31,125 bases of DNA from a bacterium (GTDB lineage: Bacteria; Bacteroidota; Ignavibacteria; Kapaibacteriales; UBA2268), in NCBI GenBank assembly GCA_030426865.1, contig JAUHXN010000003.1, positions 1 to 31,125 on the forward strand. Reading direction: 5' to 3'. The notes under the pieces were generated by a model. That model saw only the letters and a list, made by a program, of their open reading frames with translations, had not been told where the DNA came from and did no database searches. The translations under genes and the position numbers were made by a program. Position 1 is the first letter of the stretch; each line of letters opens with the position of its first letter. This document shows, in pieces, positions 1 to 7,459 of the stretch.

Positions 1-1940
1 CAGTAGCTTTATTAGATAATTATGTTTTTATAACTTCTTCGAAAAGTAACAGATTTATATCTCTCGATGATAATTCAATACTTATCGATTCAACTAGTAA
101 TATCAGAATTGATTATTCATTTTTAAATATAAAGAATGAGCTTATTGGCACATCTAACGATGGAAATATATATTCAATCGAATATTCTAAAAAGGATAAT
201 GCTATTTATTACAATTGGATAGGTCAAGTTGAGAACCCAATATTTACTTTATCTGTTGATCGAGAAGATTATTTAGTATTATCAGATGGTAGTATGTATA
301 ATATACTAAACCTAAAGAAAATTGAAAAAAAAATAGATATTAATCAAAGACCTAGTTATATAAATGTTTCTGACAAATATATAATTTTCGAATATCCAAA
401 TTATTATCTAAAATACAGCAAAAATTTCGAGTTTATTGAAAGAATAATCACTAACAGCTATTTCTATTCCTCTGCTAATGATGGTTACTTTGTGCCAAAG
501 TATACTCTTGATACGATGAAAGTATTCGAGTTTAACAATAAAAATCAATTATTAAGAACTAGTGCCTACAGTTTACCGAGTAAATTAAGAGTATTAAGTG
601 TTAATACACAAATCATGGAAGATGACTTTCTTTATCTATTCTCTGATAGAAAATATATTTGTAAGTTTAGTGTTGAAAGTGGCAGTTTTGAAGAAATCAG
701 TATATTAAATTTACCTCAAGCATTGTTTAAAGGTGAGTCAGACTTTTATAATAATAAAATCGGTGGTATATGTAGTGACAATGGTAGTTTATACTTAACC
801 AACGATGAAGGTATTACGTGGAAAAGATTTTTTGAGTTTAAAAACGATAAAGACCCAAATAATTTCTTTTCAGAAATAAATATGTTATCTAATAAAGGTT
901 TTATTGCATTTGGTAATTCTTATAGGGGTACTGTGTTAAGTAATGACTTTGGCAAAACCTATTCGAATATTAGTCAACCGTCAGGAAATAAAGATAATAG
1001 CACTTTTTTTGAAAGAACCAATTCTGGAAACATTATACAAACATATGATTTTAACTCAAGCTTAGGAACTGTTCAATCTTTTCGAAAATTTGATAATGAG
1101 TTTAATAAATTAAAAGATACATATTTACTTGATTATTATTATGATTTCGCTGCGTTAGTAGGAAATCAAATAAAATCTATTTCTCATATACCAAAGCCTT
1201 ATCCAGAACTTACCGAATTCTATATTATTGAAACAGATACCAATTTTAGTAAATTTAATATAATTCCATTAGGAGAGAAAGTAAGTTACACTAATGGAAT
1301 AGTTAGTTACAAAAGTAAGTTTTATATGCTTGTTAGTAATAGGGATATTGAAACTCAATATTTACTTAGTTCAAATGAGAATAGCAGTAATTGGGATACA
1401 ATTATTATTTCTAAGGATGTTTGTTATGATGGAATTTATGCTCAAGACGATAAACTTTATTTACTAGACAGTAATAATATTTTAAGTGAATTTAAGTTAG
1501 AGAATAATCAATTGGAAATGATAGCTCAATTACCTAAAGTCGATGATTTTATAAAATCATTGTCAGTATTTGATGACGTAATATATGTAAGTTATGGCAC
1601 ATATTTTTGTAAAGGAGTTCGTATTCAAGAAGTTTCTACTAGGACAAATGTAGAGGTTGTACCTACTTTTAGCTCTCATCCTCCTTACCCTCTTCCAAGT
1701 AAAGAAAATGTAAATATAAAATTAGATTATGATCAAAGGTATGAGACAGAAGACATTAAATTAGAAATTTATAATTCCAACGGCGCATTGCTCAATAATA
1801 TTCTAACATTTTCAACGACTACATTATCCTCGTATCAGATTAATCTAAGAGTCAATCTAAGCGAATACAAACAAGGAGTTTACTTTATCAAAGTTATGTT
1901 TGGGAATAAAAGCGAATATATTCCAATTGTAAGAAATTAA
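1..1940 (+). CDS. T9SS-exported beta-propeller protein, 5' end outside window
   Basis: The frame is open from base 3 to the TAA at 1938-1940 (645 codons visible). The ATG at 294 is therefore internal, not the start, and the N-terminus lies outside the window. The sequence looks like short beta-propeller blades. Two Asp-box (BNR) motifs are visible: TNDEGITW near 798-821 and SNDFGKTY near 939-962. These are typical of extracellular sialidase/sortilin-like propellers. The last 75 or so residues (from about 1707) have the form of a T9SS type A sorting domain: strands around LEIYNSNGALL, then YKQGVYFIKV and a short polar end. In T9SS bacteria this domain directs passage through the outer membrane and is removed or anchored. 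Ligand or substrate is unknown. Confidence is high for a secreted propeller, low for any function. Confidence 0.8.
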   Translation, partial: VALLDNYVFITSSKSNRFISLDDNSILIDSTSNIRIDYSFLNIKNELIGTSNDGNIYSIEYSKKDNAIYYNWIGQVENPIFTLSVDREDYLVLSDGSMYNILNLKKIEKKIDINQRPSYINVSDKYIIFEYPNYYLKYSKNFEFIERIITNSYFYSSANDGYFVPKYTLDTMKVFEFNNKNQLLRTSAYSLPSKLRVLSVNTQIMEDDFLYLFSDRKYICKFSVESGSFEEISILNLPQALFKGESDFYNNKIGGICSDNGSLYLTNDEGITWKRFFEFKNDKDPNNFFSEINMLSNKGFIAFGNSYRGTVLSNDFGKTYSNISQPSGNKDNSTFFERTNSGNIIQTYDFNSSLGTVQSFRKFDNEFNKLKDTYLLDYYYDFAALVGNQIKSISHIPKPYPELTEFYIIETDTNFSKFNIIPLGEKVSYTNGIVSYKSKFYMLVSNRDIETQYLLSSNENSSNWDTIIISKDVCYDGIYAQDDKLYLLDSNNILSEFKLENNQLEMIAQLPKVDDFIKSLSVFDDVIYVSYGTYFCKGVRIQEVSTRTNVEVVPTFSSHPPYPLPSKENVNIKLDYDQRYETEDIKLEIYNSNGALLNNILTFSTTTLSSYQINLRVNLSEYKQGVYFIKVMFGNKSEYIPIVRN

Positions 1941-1985
1941 ATTTTGATTATTTGGAATAGAATTAATCTTTTTAGAATTTTCTAA

Positions 1986-2050
1986 CAAGATTTCCTCACA
2001 AGATTTCCTCACAAGATTTCCTCACAAGATTTCCTCACAAGATTTCCTCA
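1986..2050. repeat. Five perfect tandem copies of a 13-bp unit
   Basis: Unit CAAGATTTCCTCA repeats at 1986, 1999, 2012, 2025 and 2038 without a mismatch. The last copy holds the stop codon of the minus-strand glycosyltransferase (TGA read from 2050-2048), so the array is that gene's immediate 3' untranslated region. The unit length is not a multiple of three, but because the stop sits in the first unit read on the minus strand, copy-number change would not alter the protein. No coding role is seen. Confidence 0.95.
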
Positions 2051-3166
2051 CCTATAAACTATCTTATCTATCTCACGCATCATTTCGTTGGCTGATTTAT
2101 CCCACGAGAATTCTTTCGCCCAATCTACAGCTCCAGCAGAGAGTTGTTGGAGCAATTTGGGGTTGGTTATTAACTCTTCTAGCTTTTGGGTAAGTTCGGG
2201 TACATTCCCATACTCATACAAATCGCCAGATAGGCCAACTTTCACTGAGTCACGCAAACCGGGTGAGTCTGCTGAAATTATCGGTGTACCGCAGGCGTTT
2301 GCTTCTATGTTGGTTATTCCCCAGCCCTCTTTCATCGAGGTATTAACTACTACGTGCGATTTACCTAGTAAATCAACTTTCTGCTCATCAGTCACGAATC
2401 CATGGAATTTAACTTTGTCGGTATAGCCACCTTTGCTTGCTAGCTCTTCTAGCTTGGGTCTGTAATCGCCTCTACCAATTATCTCTAATCTTATGTCTGG
2501 ATATTTCTTATGCAGTTTCTCAAATGCATCGAACATATTATCAACTGACTTATATTTTTTCAATCTTCCGAAGTATGTGATAGTGAAATTCGGGTTTTTA
2601 GGTACTACTGCCATCGGGTACATTTCTTGTTCAATAGCATTGTGGACTATAGCGATTTTATCTTCATCAAACCCACGTCTTATAAACTCGTCCTTTGTAC
2701 TTTGCGATACTGTGACAATTGGATGCTTTTTGTATATAAAATCGACTAATTTCTCGGCTATTACTACATATAGTCCCGCTATCACATTAGTCTCGTGGAA
2801 TATACTCTTCCCAAAAAAGTGATGCGAAAGTACTAACAATTTCTTACCTATAAATAGTGGAAGATAGAAAGGTATTTTATTCACATCATCTATAATTACG
2901 TCATACCCCTTATTCATAAATAGCTTTTTGTAGAGCTTAGGTACAATGAAATTAAAAGTATTGCGGCTTCCACGACGCATTATAGTTATACCGTCTATAA
3001 CTTCGTCTTTTGGTTCACCGGGTATCTCGCAACAAACTAGAGTTACTTCGTGTCCCTTTGCTGCTATTCGCTTGAATATCTCGTGAAGGTGAACTTCAGC
3101 ACCACCACCGAGTGGATTTTTTATGTCTTGCCAATTAAATATTAGTATTTTTATGTTTTTTGGCAT
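2048..3166 (-). CDS. GT4-family glycosyltransferase
   Basis: A 372-residue GT-B fold glycosyltransferase, the usual length for family GT4. It transfers a sugar from a nucleotide-sugar donor at the cytoplasmic side, probably for a surface glycan. The N-terminal acceptor domain starts with the glycine-rich loop GGGAEVHLHEI (residues 21-31). The donor domain carries FGRLKKYK (199-206) and the diagnostic EX7E pair E280/E288 in EGWGITNIEANACGTP. The donor and acceptor cannot be read from sequence. It stands alone, with the next genes facing away (3244 on +) or convergent (1940 on +). A polysaccharide export pair lies 25 kb away and might or might not be linked. The start at 3166 is followed directly by the fold's first strand; upstream sequence is A-rich without a clear Shine-Dalgarno. 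Confidence 0.9.
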   Translation of the reverse strand: MPKNIKILIFNWQDIKNPLGGGAEVHLHEIFKRIAAKGHEVTLVCCEIPGEPKDEVIDGITIMRRGSRNTFNFIVPKLYKKLFMNKGYDVIIDDVNKIPFYLPLFIGKKLLVLSHHFFGKSIFHETNVIAGLYVVIAEKLVDFIYKKHPIVTVSQSTKDEFIRRGFDEDKIAIVHNAIEQEMYPMAVVPKNPNFTITYFGRLKKYKSVDNMFDAFEKLHKKYPDIRLEIIGRGDYRPKLEELASKGGYTDKVKFHGFVTDEQKVDLLGKSHVVVNTSMKEGWGITNIEANACGTPIISADSPGLRDSVKVGLSGDLYEYGNVPELTQKLEELITNPKLLQQLSAGAVDWAKEFSWDKSANEMMREIDKIVYR

Positions 3167-3192
3167 TTATCTTGTCTCTTAGTTAGTACTTA

Positions 3193-3209
3193 TAGGTGAA
3201 TAACACCTA
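3193..3209. promoter_or_regulatory. Small dyad between divergent genes
   Basis: TAGGTG (3193-3198) and CACCTA (3204-3209) form a perfect 6-bp inverted repeat around AATAA. It lies in the 77-bp gap between the glycosyltransferase start (3166, -) and the lipoprotein start (3244, +). It could be an operator or a short hairpin in the lipoprotein leader. No known regulator site is recognised. Confidence 0.3.
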
Positions 3210-3243
3210 AGTGTAAGTATATTAATATATTAGTGATTTCATT

Positions 3244-4167
3244 ATGAAAATCAAATTGTCAAATATTATCCATTGGCTACTATTAGCATCACTTTTAGCA
3301 TTTCTCGGCTCTTGTGGCAATATGAGTAGTGTGAGAAATGGAAAATATATAGTAGCAAAATCCGAAAAATTAGAGGAAATAAAAAACGCTCCCTCCGATT
3401 CGTTACTTCTTGCAATGTATGATAATGAAAAAGAAATTACTGCTTCTACTGGTTACGAAGAAAAGCCTGTTGAAGTTATAGAAGAAACTCCAATAAAGAG
3501 AATCCCTACTTTGCAAGAGCAGATGAATAAGCTTGAGAATAGACAAGAAGATTTTGATAGTCGTTTGACAAAAATAGAAACTCAGAACAATAAAATAAGC
3601 AATAAATTAGAAGAAATAACTGAACTACTAAAATCGAAAAATCAAAACAACACTGAAACAGCTTCAACAGGCATAGTAGAGGAGAAAGAAAAACCCAAAG
3701 AAGCTTTTGTGCTTTATCCAGACCACAAGGCGCAAGGTAAGAAAAGGCCTGCTACTAAACGAAAGTCAACCCCTGTGATTGAGCCCAACACTAAGAAAGA
3801 GGAAAGCTCAATATTCAAATCTGCAGTTGATATGGTTGATAAACAAGATTATAATGGTGCTATTCTCAAATTATTAAAAGAAGAACAAAAATTAACTAAC
3901 CCATCTGAACTTGCAGAATGTCGATATCTTATCGCGAAATCATTTTTACATTTGAACAGATATACTCAGGCTCAAGATTATTTCTCAAAAGTATTATCAT
4001 CAAATATAGATTATGAAAAGAAAGCTGAAGCTCAGGCAGGTATAGCTAAAATACATCTTCAGAAAGGTGATAGGGAAGAAGCGAAAAAAGCATATAAAAC
4101 TATATTGGATAAATACGCAACTACTCAGTATGTGATAGAAGCTAAGAAGATGTTGCAGCAGTTATAA
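3244..4167 (+). CDS. TPR lipoprotein, CpoB/YbgF-like
   Basis: A 307-residue envelope lipoprotein. The N-terminus has a basic start, a hydrophobic segment and the lipobox LGSC with C24 as the lipidated cysteine. A polar linker follows, then a coiled coil at about residues 88-130 (LQEQMNKLENRQ onward, heptad-like). A lysine/proline-rich stretch leads to a TPR block from about 180 to the end, with ALKLL-, YTQAQDYF- and REEAKKAYK-type helices. Coiled coil plus C-terminal TPRs is the layout of CpoB/YbgF, the Tol-Pal-linked periplasmic coordinator of cell-wall and outer-membrane constriction. CpoB itself is not a lipoprotein, and no tol or pal gene is in the window, so the function is inferred from architecture only. 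It is a single-gene unit facing a convergent neighbour. Confidence 0.7.
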   Translation: MKIKLSNIIHWLLLASLLAFLGSCGNMSSVRNGKYIVAKSEKLEEIKNAPSDSLLLAMYDNEKEITASTGYEEKPVEVIEETPIKRIPTLQEQMNKLENRQEDFDSRLTKIETQNNKISNKLEEITELLKSKNQNNTETASTGIVEEKEKPKEAFVLYPDHKAQGKKRPATKRKSTPVIEPNTKKEESSIFKSAVDMVDKQDYNGAILKLLKEEQKLTNPSELAECRYLIAKSFLHLNRYTQAQDYFSKVLSSNIDYEKKAEAQAGIAKIHLQKGDREEAKKAYKTILDKYATTQYVIEAKKMLQQL

Positions 4168-4176
4168 TATTCTGGA

Positions 4177-4199
4177 AGTATTTAAATTCTGTAAATACT
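4177..4199. terminator. Possible weak hairpin between convergent genes
   Basis: AGTATTT (4177-4183) and AAATACT (4193-4199) form a 7-bp AT-rich inverted repeat 10 bases after the lipoprotein stop and before the convergent barrel gene (ends 4240). It has no GC-rich stem and no directly following T-run; a T-rich stretch starts near 4218. It is only a weak terminator candidate. Confidence 0.25.
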
Positions 4200-4239
4200 G
4201 ATTCAGACTATTTGGACTTTTTCTCTTTCATCATCTTTC

Positions 4240-5040
4240 TCACTTCACAGGATTTATAGGGTTGTCATATTCCCTAGATAGACTATTGAACATAAGTGCT
4301 AGACCAAATGTAATTTGATTAACCTTCCAAGGTTGTGAGTTGATATTATTCAAGCCTATATTAAACCCAATTTCAGGTACTAAAAGAAATGTACCTCTTT
4401 CATTTAAAAGTAATGAATACCCAATTCCAATGTTTAAGAATGCGCTTAAACTATTTAGTTCAGGTATGTCCCCTTGTATTTCGTTACGTTTACGAGTTCC
4501 AGTATCTTTGAATACTCCACGATTGCTTGGTAATGTCAAGCGTTCTTCCTGTTCAAAATGACCTGTGATAAGATAACCAAGATATCCACCTCCATGTATA
4601 TATAGGTATTGAATAGGGTAGTAGTTAAGACCGGCATTCACCCCGAACGAACTAATACTAGTTGATATTAAATGTTCAGTTTCAGCAATATCGCCAATAT
4701 TACTATTATCTAAATTGCTAATTGGTATCTGTTGAGTTGAAATCAAATCTGCCCCTAGGTCAAGAACACTTGCTCTTAAATCCAACTCTAAATTTTCAGT
4801 TATAGGATATTGAAATATCATACCTATATTAAGACCAATGCCAGTACCAGATTCGAACCCACTACAACAGTTTGGAGTTCCTATTAATTTTGCAAAGTCA
4901 GGTGAGTGACTATTTATACTTGTGTTACCGTAAATTCCAATGGCATATTTTTTAACATCTAGGTATTCAGTACTATTTTGTGCGAATATATTTGCACAGA
5001 ATACTGTTATTAAGAGTGTTATCAGGTAAATAAGTTTCAA
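4240..5040 (-). CDS. Predicted outer-membrane beta-barrel protein
   Basis: A 266-residue protein with a clear Sec signal peptide (hydrophobic residues 3-19, cleavage after NIFA at about residue 20). The mature part alternates short amphipathic strands rich in G, Y and N, such as GIGLNIGMIFQYP, GVNAGLNYYPIQYLYIHGGGY and FGLALMFNSL. This matches an 8- to 10-stranded barrel of the Bacteroidota outer membrane beta-barrel families. Two adjacent cysteines (NCCSG, about residue 58) are unusual. No domain naming a substrate was recognised. It is divergent from glutamate dehydrogenase and convergent with the TPR lipoprotein, so it is probably monocistronic. The barrel call is moderately sure; any role is unknown. 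Confidence 0.65.
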   Translation of the reverse strand: MKLIYLITLLITVFCANIFAQNSTEYLDVKKYAIGIYGNTSINSHSPDFAKLIGTPNCCSGFESGTGIGLNIGMIFQYPITENLELDLRASVLDLGADLISTQQIPISNLDNSNIGDIAETEHLISTSISSFGVNAGLNYYPIQYLYIHGGGYLGYLITGHFEQEERLTLPSNRGVFKDTGTRKRNEIQGDIPELNSLSAFLNIGIGYSLLLNERGTFLLVPEIGFNIGLNNINSQPWKVNQITFGLALMFNSLSREYDNPINPVK

Positions 5041-5079
5041 AAACCACCGAATATATATGTTTAGATGTAATTCATTTCG

Positions 5080-5087
5080 TAACTTTG
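5080..5087 (+). promoter_or_regulatory. Candidate -7 element for gdhA
   Basis: TAACTTTG fits the Bacteroidota sigma-ABfr -7 consensus TAnnTTTG and lies 77 bases before the gdhA start. A matching TTG near -33 is not convincing (only TTTAG near 5060). AT-rich spacers give such matches by chance, so this is tentative. Confidence 0.3.
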
Positions 5088-5163
5088 AAAGTCACAGTAA
5101 TAACAATGTAACAAATTATTTGTTTCAATTTATAAAAAGATTATTTTAAATAGAGGTTTTTTT

Positions 5164-6450
5164 ATGTCGCACGGGTCATTTAACGCCTATAAGATGGCAC
5201 AAGAGCAATTCACTAATATTGCTAATAAACTAGGATTGGATCAAGCAACGATTGATTTGCTAAATAATACCGAAAGAGAATTCTCATTTAACATTCCTAT
5301 TAGAATGGATGACGGGACTTACAAAGTATTTAGAGGATTCAGAGTGCATCACAACGATGCTAGAGGTCCTTGTAAAGGTGGTATAAGATTCCATCCTCAA
5401 GAGACAGTAGATACAGTTCGTGCTCTTGCTATGTGGATGACTTGGAAAACTTCTGTTGTTGATATACCTCTTGGTGGCGGTAAAGGTGGTGTTATATGCG
5501 ACCCACAAAATCTATCGTCAAATGAACAAGAACAAATTTGTCGTGGTTGGGTTAGACAGATGGCTAGAATGGTAGGTCCAATACAGGATGTACCTGCTCC
5601 AGATGTACTAACAACTGGTCAACACATGATATGGATGTTAGATGAGTATGAAAAAATTACTGGTATGAAAAACCCTGGGTTCATAACTGGTAAACCAGTT
5701 GGGATGGGTGGTTCACTAGGTAGAACAGAAGCTACTGGATACGGTGTAGTATATACTTTACGTGAAGCTTTAGATCAAATAGGTTTAGATATTAACAAGA
5801 CTACTGCTTCTGTACAAGGGTTTGGAAACGTGGCGAAATACGCTATAGAACTATACACAGAAATGGGTGGTAAAGTAATTGCAGTATCAAGTTGGAATCA
5901 CGTAGAACAAAGAGCTTATACATTCAAAAAAGAGAGAGGTATAGGTTTCAGAGACTTAGAAGGTATAACTAATAAGTTTGGTGAAGTTGACGTAGAGAAA
6001 GCAAAACAAAATGGCTACGAAGTACTAGATGGTAATGCTTGGATAGAGCAGAATGTTGATATACTAATACCAGCAGCTTTAGAAAATCAAATCAACAAAG
6101 ATACAGTAATTAAAATACAAGATACCGTAAAAGTTATAGTAGAAGGTGCAAACGGACCAACTACTCCTGAAGCTGATAAAGTTATCAATGAAAAAGGCAT
6201 ACTTTGTATTCCTGATTTCTTAGCAAATGCTGGTGGTGTTACTTGTTCTTATTTCGAACAAGTACAGAATAACACTAACTACTATTGGCCAAAAGAAGAA
6301 GTTATTGAAAAACTAGATAAGAAAATGACTGATGCTTACAAAGCGGTTGCACACGTAGCTCATGGCAAAGGTTTACCAATGCGTGACGCAGCTTATGTGA
6401 TTGCTATTCAACGTGTAGTTGAATCATGTAAAATGCGTGGTTGGGTGTAA
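5164..6450 (+). CDS. gdhA: Glutamate dehydrogenase
   Basis: A 428-residue hexameric-type glutamate dehydrogenase that interconverts glutamate and 2-oxoglutarate plus ammonia. Family landmarks are visible: substrate-site lysines K71 (GPCKGGIRFHP) and K95 (MTWKTSVVD), catalytic lysine K107 in PLGGGKGG, and the active-site aspartate D147 in DVPAPDV. The Rossmann loop GFGNVA (219-224) marks the dinucleotide domain. Length and the PLGGGKGGV form match the short (about 420-residue) enzymes, usually NAD or dual-specific; cofactor choice was not settled. It is followed by a strong terminator and has its own leader, so it is monocistronic. Ornithine aminotransferase (14726-15925) is the nearest gene that would feed glutamate metabolism, but it is not linked to it. 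Confidence 0.97.
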   Translation: MSHGSFNAYKMAQEQFTNIANKLGLDQATIDLLNNTEREFSFNIPIRMDDGTYKVFRGFRVHHNDARGPCKGGIRFHPQETVDTVRALAMWMTWKTSVVDIPLGGGKGGVICDPQNLSSNEQEQICRGWVRQMARMVGPIQDVPAPDVLTTGQHMIWMLDEYEKITGMKNPGFITGKPVGMGGSLGRTEATGYGVVYTLREALDQIGLDINKTTASVQGFGNVAKYAIELYTEMGGKVIAVSSWNHVEQRAYTFKKERGIGFRDLEGITNKFGEVDVEKAKQNGYEVLDGNAWIEQNVDILIPAALENQINKDTVIKIQDTVKVIVEGANGPTTPEADKVINEKGILCIPDFLANAGGVTCSYFEQVQNNTNYYWPKEEVIEKLDKKMTDAYKAVAHVAHGKGLPMRDAAYVIAIQRVVESCKMRGWV

Positions 6451-6474
6451 GAAAATTAAGAAAAATTAGACATT

Positions 6475-6502
6475 AAAAAAGCTCCCTTGAGGGAGCTTTT
6501 TT
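6475..6502 (+). terminator. Intrinsic terminator after gdhA
   Basis: GCTCCC (6481-6486), loop TTGA, GGGAGC (6491-6496), then six T; the stem is extended by an A-tract before and T-tract after. It sits 24 bases after the gdhA stop. The flanking A-tract makes it usable on the minus strand too, which would end transcripts leaving the convergent cassette genes. Confidence 0.92.
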
Positions 6503-6540
6503 ATTTACCTAATGGACTCTACTTATTAAGTAATAAATAT

Positions 6541-6678
6541 TTCTAACGGTAAATTGTATGAGTAGTGGCAAATTTCGTGGTAGTTTCCTGTCAAACCGCT
6601 ACGCAGTTTGAGCGGGCTACAAACCTTGAAATTTACCACATCGCCTGCCATTACTTATACAAAATGTTGTGGGTAGTT
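6541..6678 (-). other. attC-like recombination site, long foldable dyad
   Basis: This site follows the cassette genes on the minus strand. Outer cores: + strand AAC at 6545-6547 and GTT at 6666-6668, giving on the minus strand R'' CCACAAC and R' GTTAGAA. Inside them 6554-6569 can pair with 6647-6662 as a 16-bp helix (14 Watson-Crick, two G-T). 6570-6576 pairs with 6628-6634 (AAATTTC/GAAATTT), leaving 6635-6646 unpaired on one side only. At the tip CCGCT (6596-6600) pairs with AGCGG (6611-6615). One-sided unpaired bases, a variable tip and AAC/GTT ends are the plan of integron attC sites, usually 57-141 bp. The tip is much more GC-rich than its surroundings. It overlaps the last codons of the upstream gene, as attC often does. 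Confidence 0.7.
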
Positions 6679-7118
6679 ATTAGTTCATTCAGCTTCTGAA
6701 AATATTCATTTCTATTAAATTCAAAGTCCTTAAAACCAGAATAATCCCAAAAATTTGCAGAATCTTTACTTCGATGAATTTGTTCAAATCCTGTCCAAAT
6801 CACGGTGTCTTGTTTTTCAATTACTTTAATCATAAATGTCCAACAACCTGGTGAACCACATTCACAATCAAGTATATCTGATTTATCTTCTTCGGAATTT
6901 TGATTGTCCTCCGAATTTGTCAAGTTAGCAAAAAGAACTTTGGGGTCAAGTCCGTCATAAGCTCCCGCAATATTCTCACTACCTTCTTTTTTCGCTAATG
7001 GCAATTCATAGTCCCTTAATGAATCAATCAGGTTTTTACCGTCAATCATTATTTGCGTCGAAAATGTTGTGTAATCATTAATCACGTCTTTTCTTATTTC
7101 AAAATCCAGCTTATTCAT
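6651..7118 (-). CDS. Cassette protein with CxCGxxGCW motif, function unknown
   Basis: A 155-residue soluble acidic protein without signal peptide or membrane segment. Its mark is a central CECGSPGCW block (C85, C87, C92), followed by a strand, VIWTGFEQIHR, and a WDYSGFKDFEFNRNEYF segment. From memory, uncharacterised proteins in many bacteria share this order (CxCGxxGCW, then W-x-x-F, then a Tyr/Phe-rich tail). The cysteines could bind a metal or be structural. No function is assigned. It begins one base after the stop of the 111-residue gene, so the two are translationally linked within one cassette. Its last codons lie inside the attC-like fold (the stop is 6653-6651). Small orphan proteins of this kind are typical integron cargo. 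Confidence 0.75.
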   Translation of the reverse strand: MNKLDFEIRKDVINDYTTFSTQIMIDGKNLIDSLRDYELPLAKKEGSENIAGAYDGLDPKVLFANLTNSEDNQNSEEDKSDILDCECGSPGCWTFMIKVIEKQDTVIWTGFEQIHRSKDSANFWDYSGFKDFEFNRNEYFQKLNELITTHNILYK

Positions 7119-7119
7119 A

Positions 7120-7455
7120 TTAAGATTTGATTTCTATCCATTCTCCGTCTACCAATTTTTCAAATTTGCTCCATTCAGGATTTCCAATTTCTCGTCCTTT
7201 TACTCTTACAGGTTCTATCCAATCGTGTTGGCAATTTTCCAAAGGGTCTGGAATTTCTTGCCAATCTTTTTTGTCAATCCCATATTCTTGTGAAGCTTCA
7301 ATTGCATATTCTACTTTCTCAAACCAATTATCCCAAATTGCACTTGAATCAGATTCCTTATCGTATCCAAACAGATACACTCCATCTTCAGAGTCGTAAA
7401 TCATTAATCTTTTTACGTCTGAATCAATCTGTTGTATGTTGGCTATTAGTCTCAT
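7120..7455 (-). CDS. Small cassette protein, function unknown
   Basis: A 111-residue acidic, tryptophan-rich soluble protein, first gene of the cassette. The sequence begins with strands (RLIANIQQI, RLMIYDSEDGVYLFGYD). A helix follows with WFEKVEYAIEASQEYGI (44-60), then a W-x-x-I-x-D segment and CQHDWIEPVRVKG (75-87). Short proteins with a GVYLF strand and a QHDWI/PVR end occur as hypothetical genes elsewhere, but I cannot name the family. The ATG is only 17 bases from the predicted attI crossover, so the leader is nearly absent and translation must use a short A-rich start region. It could act with the following gene, since the pair was captured together. A toxin/antitoxin or immunity role is possible but not shown. 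Confidence 0.7.
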   Translation of the reverse strand: MRLIANIQQIDSDVKRLMIYDSEDGVYLFGYDKESDSSAIWDNWFEKVEYAIEASQEYGIDKKDWQEIPDPLENCQHDWIEPVRVKGREIGNPEWSKFEKLVDGEWIEIKS

Positions 7456-7459
7456 TTAT

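Noticed and set aside
294..1940. ATG at 294 as the start of the first gene
   Set aside because: The frame is open back to base 3 with the same propeller-like sequence, so the true start lies outside the window.
1986..2050. Tandem array as a CRISPR
   Set aside because: The units are contiguous, 13 bp, without spacers.
2088..2822. Plus-strand ORFs opposite the glycosyltransferase
   Set aside because: They lie antisense to a clear GT4 gene and show no domain.
3244..4167. A complete Tol-Pal locus
   Set aside because: Only a CpoB-like layout is present; no tolA, tolB, tolQ, tolR or pal gene is visible.
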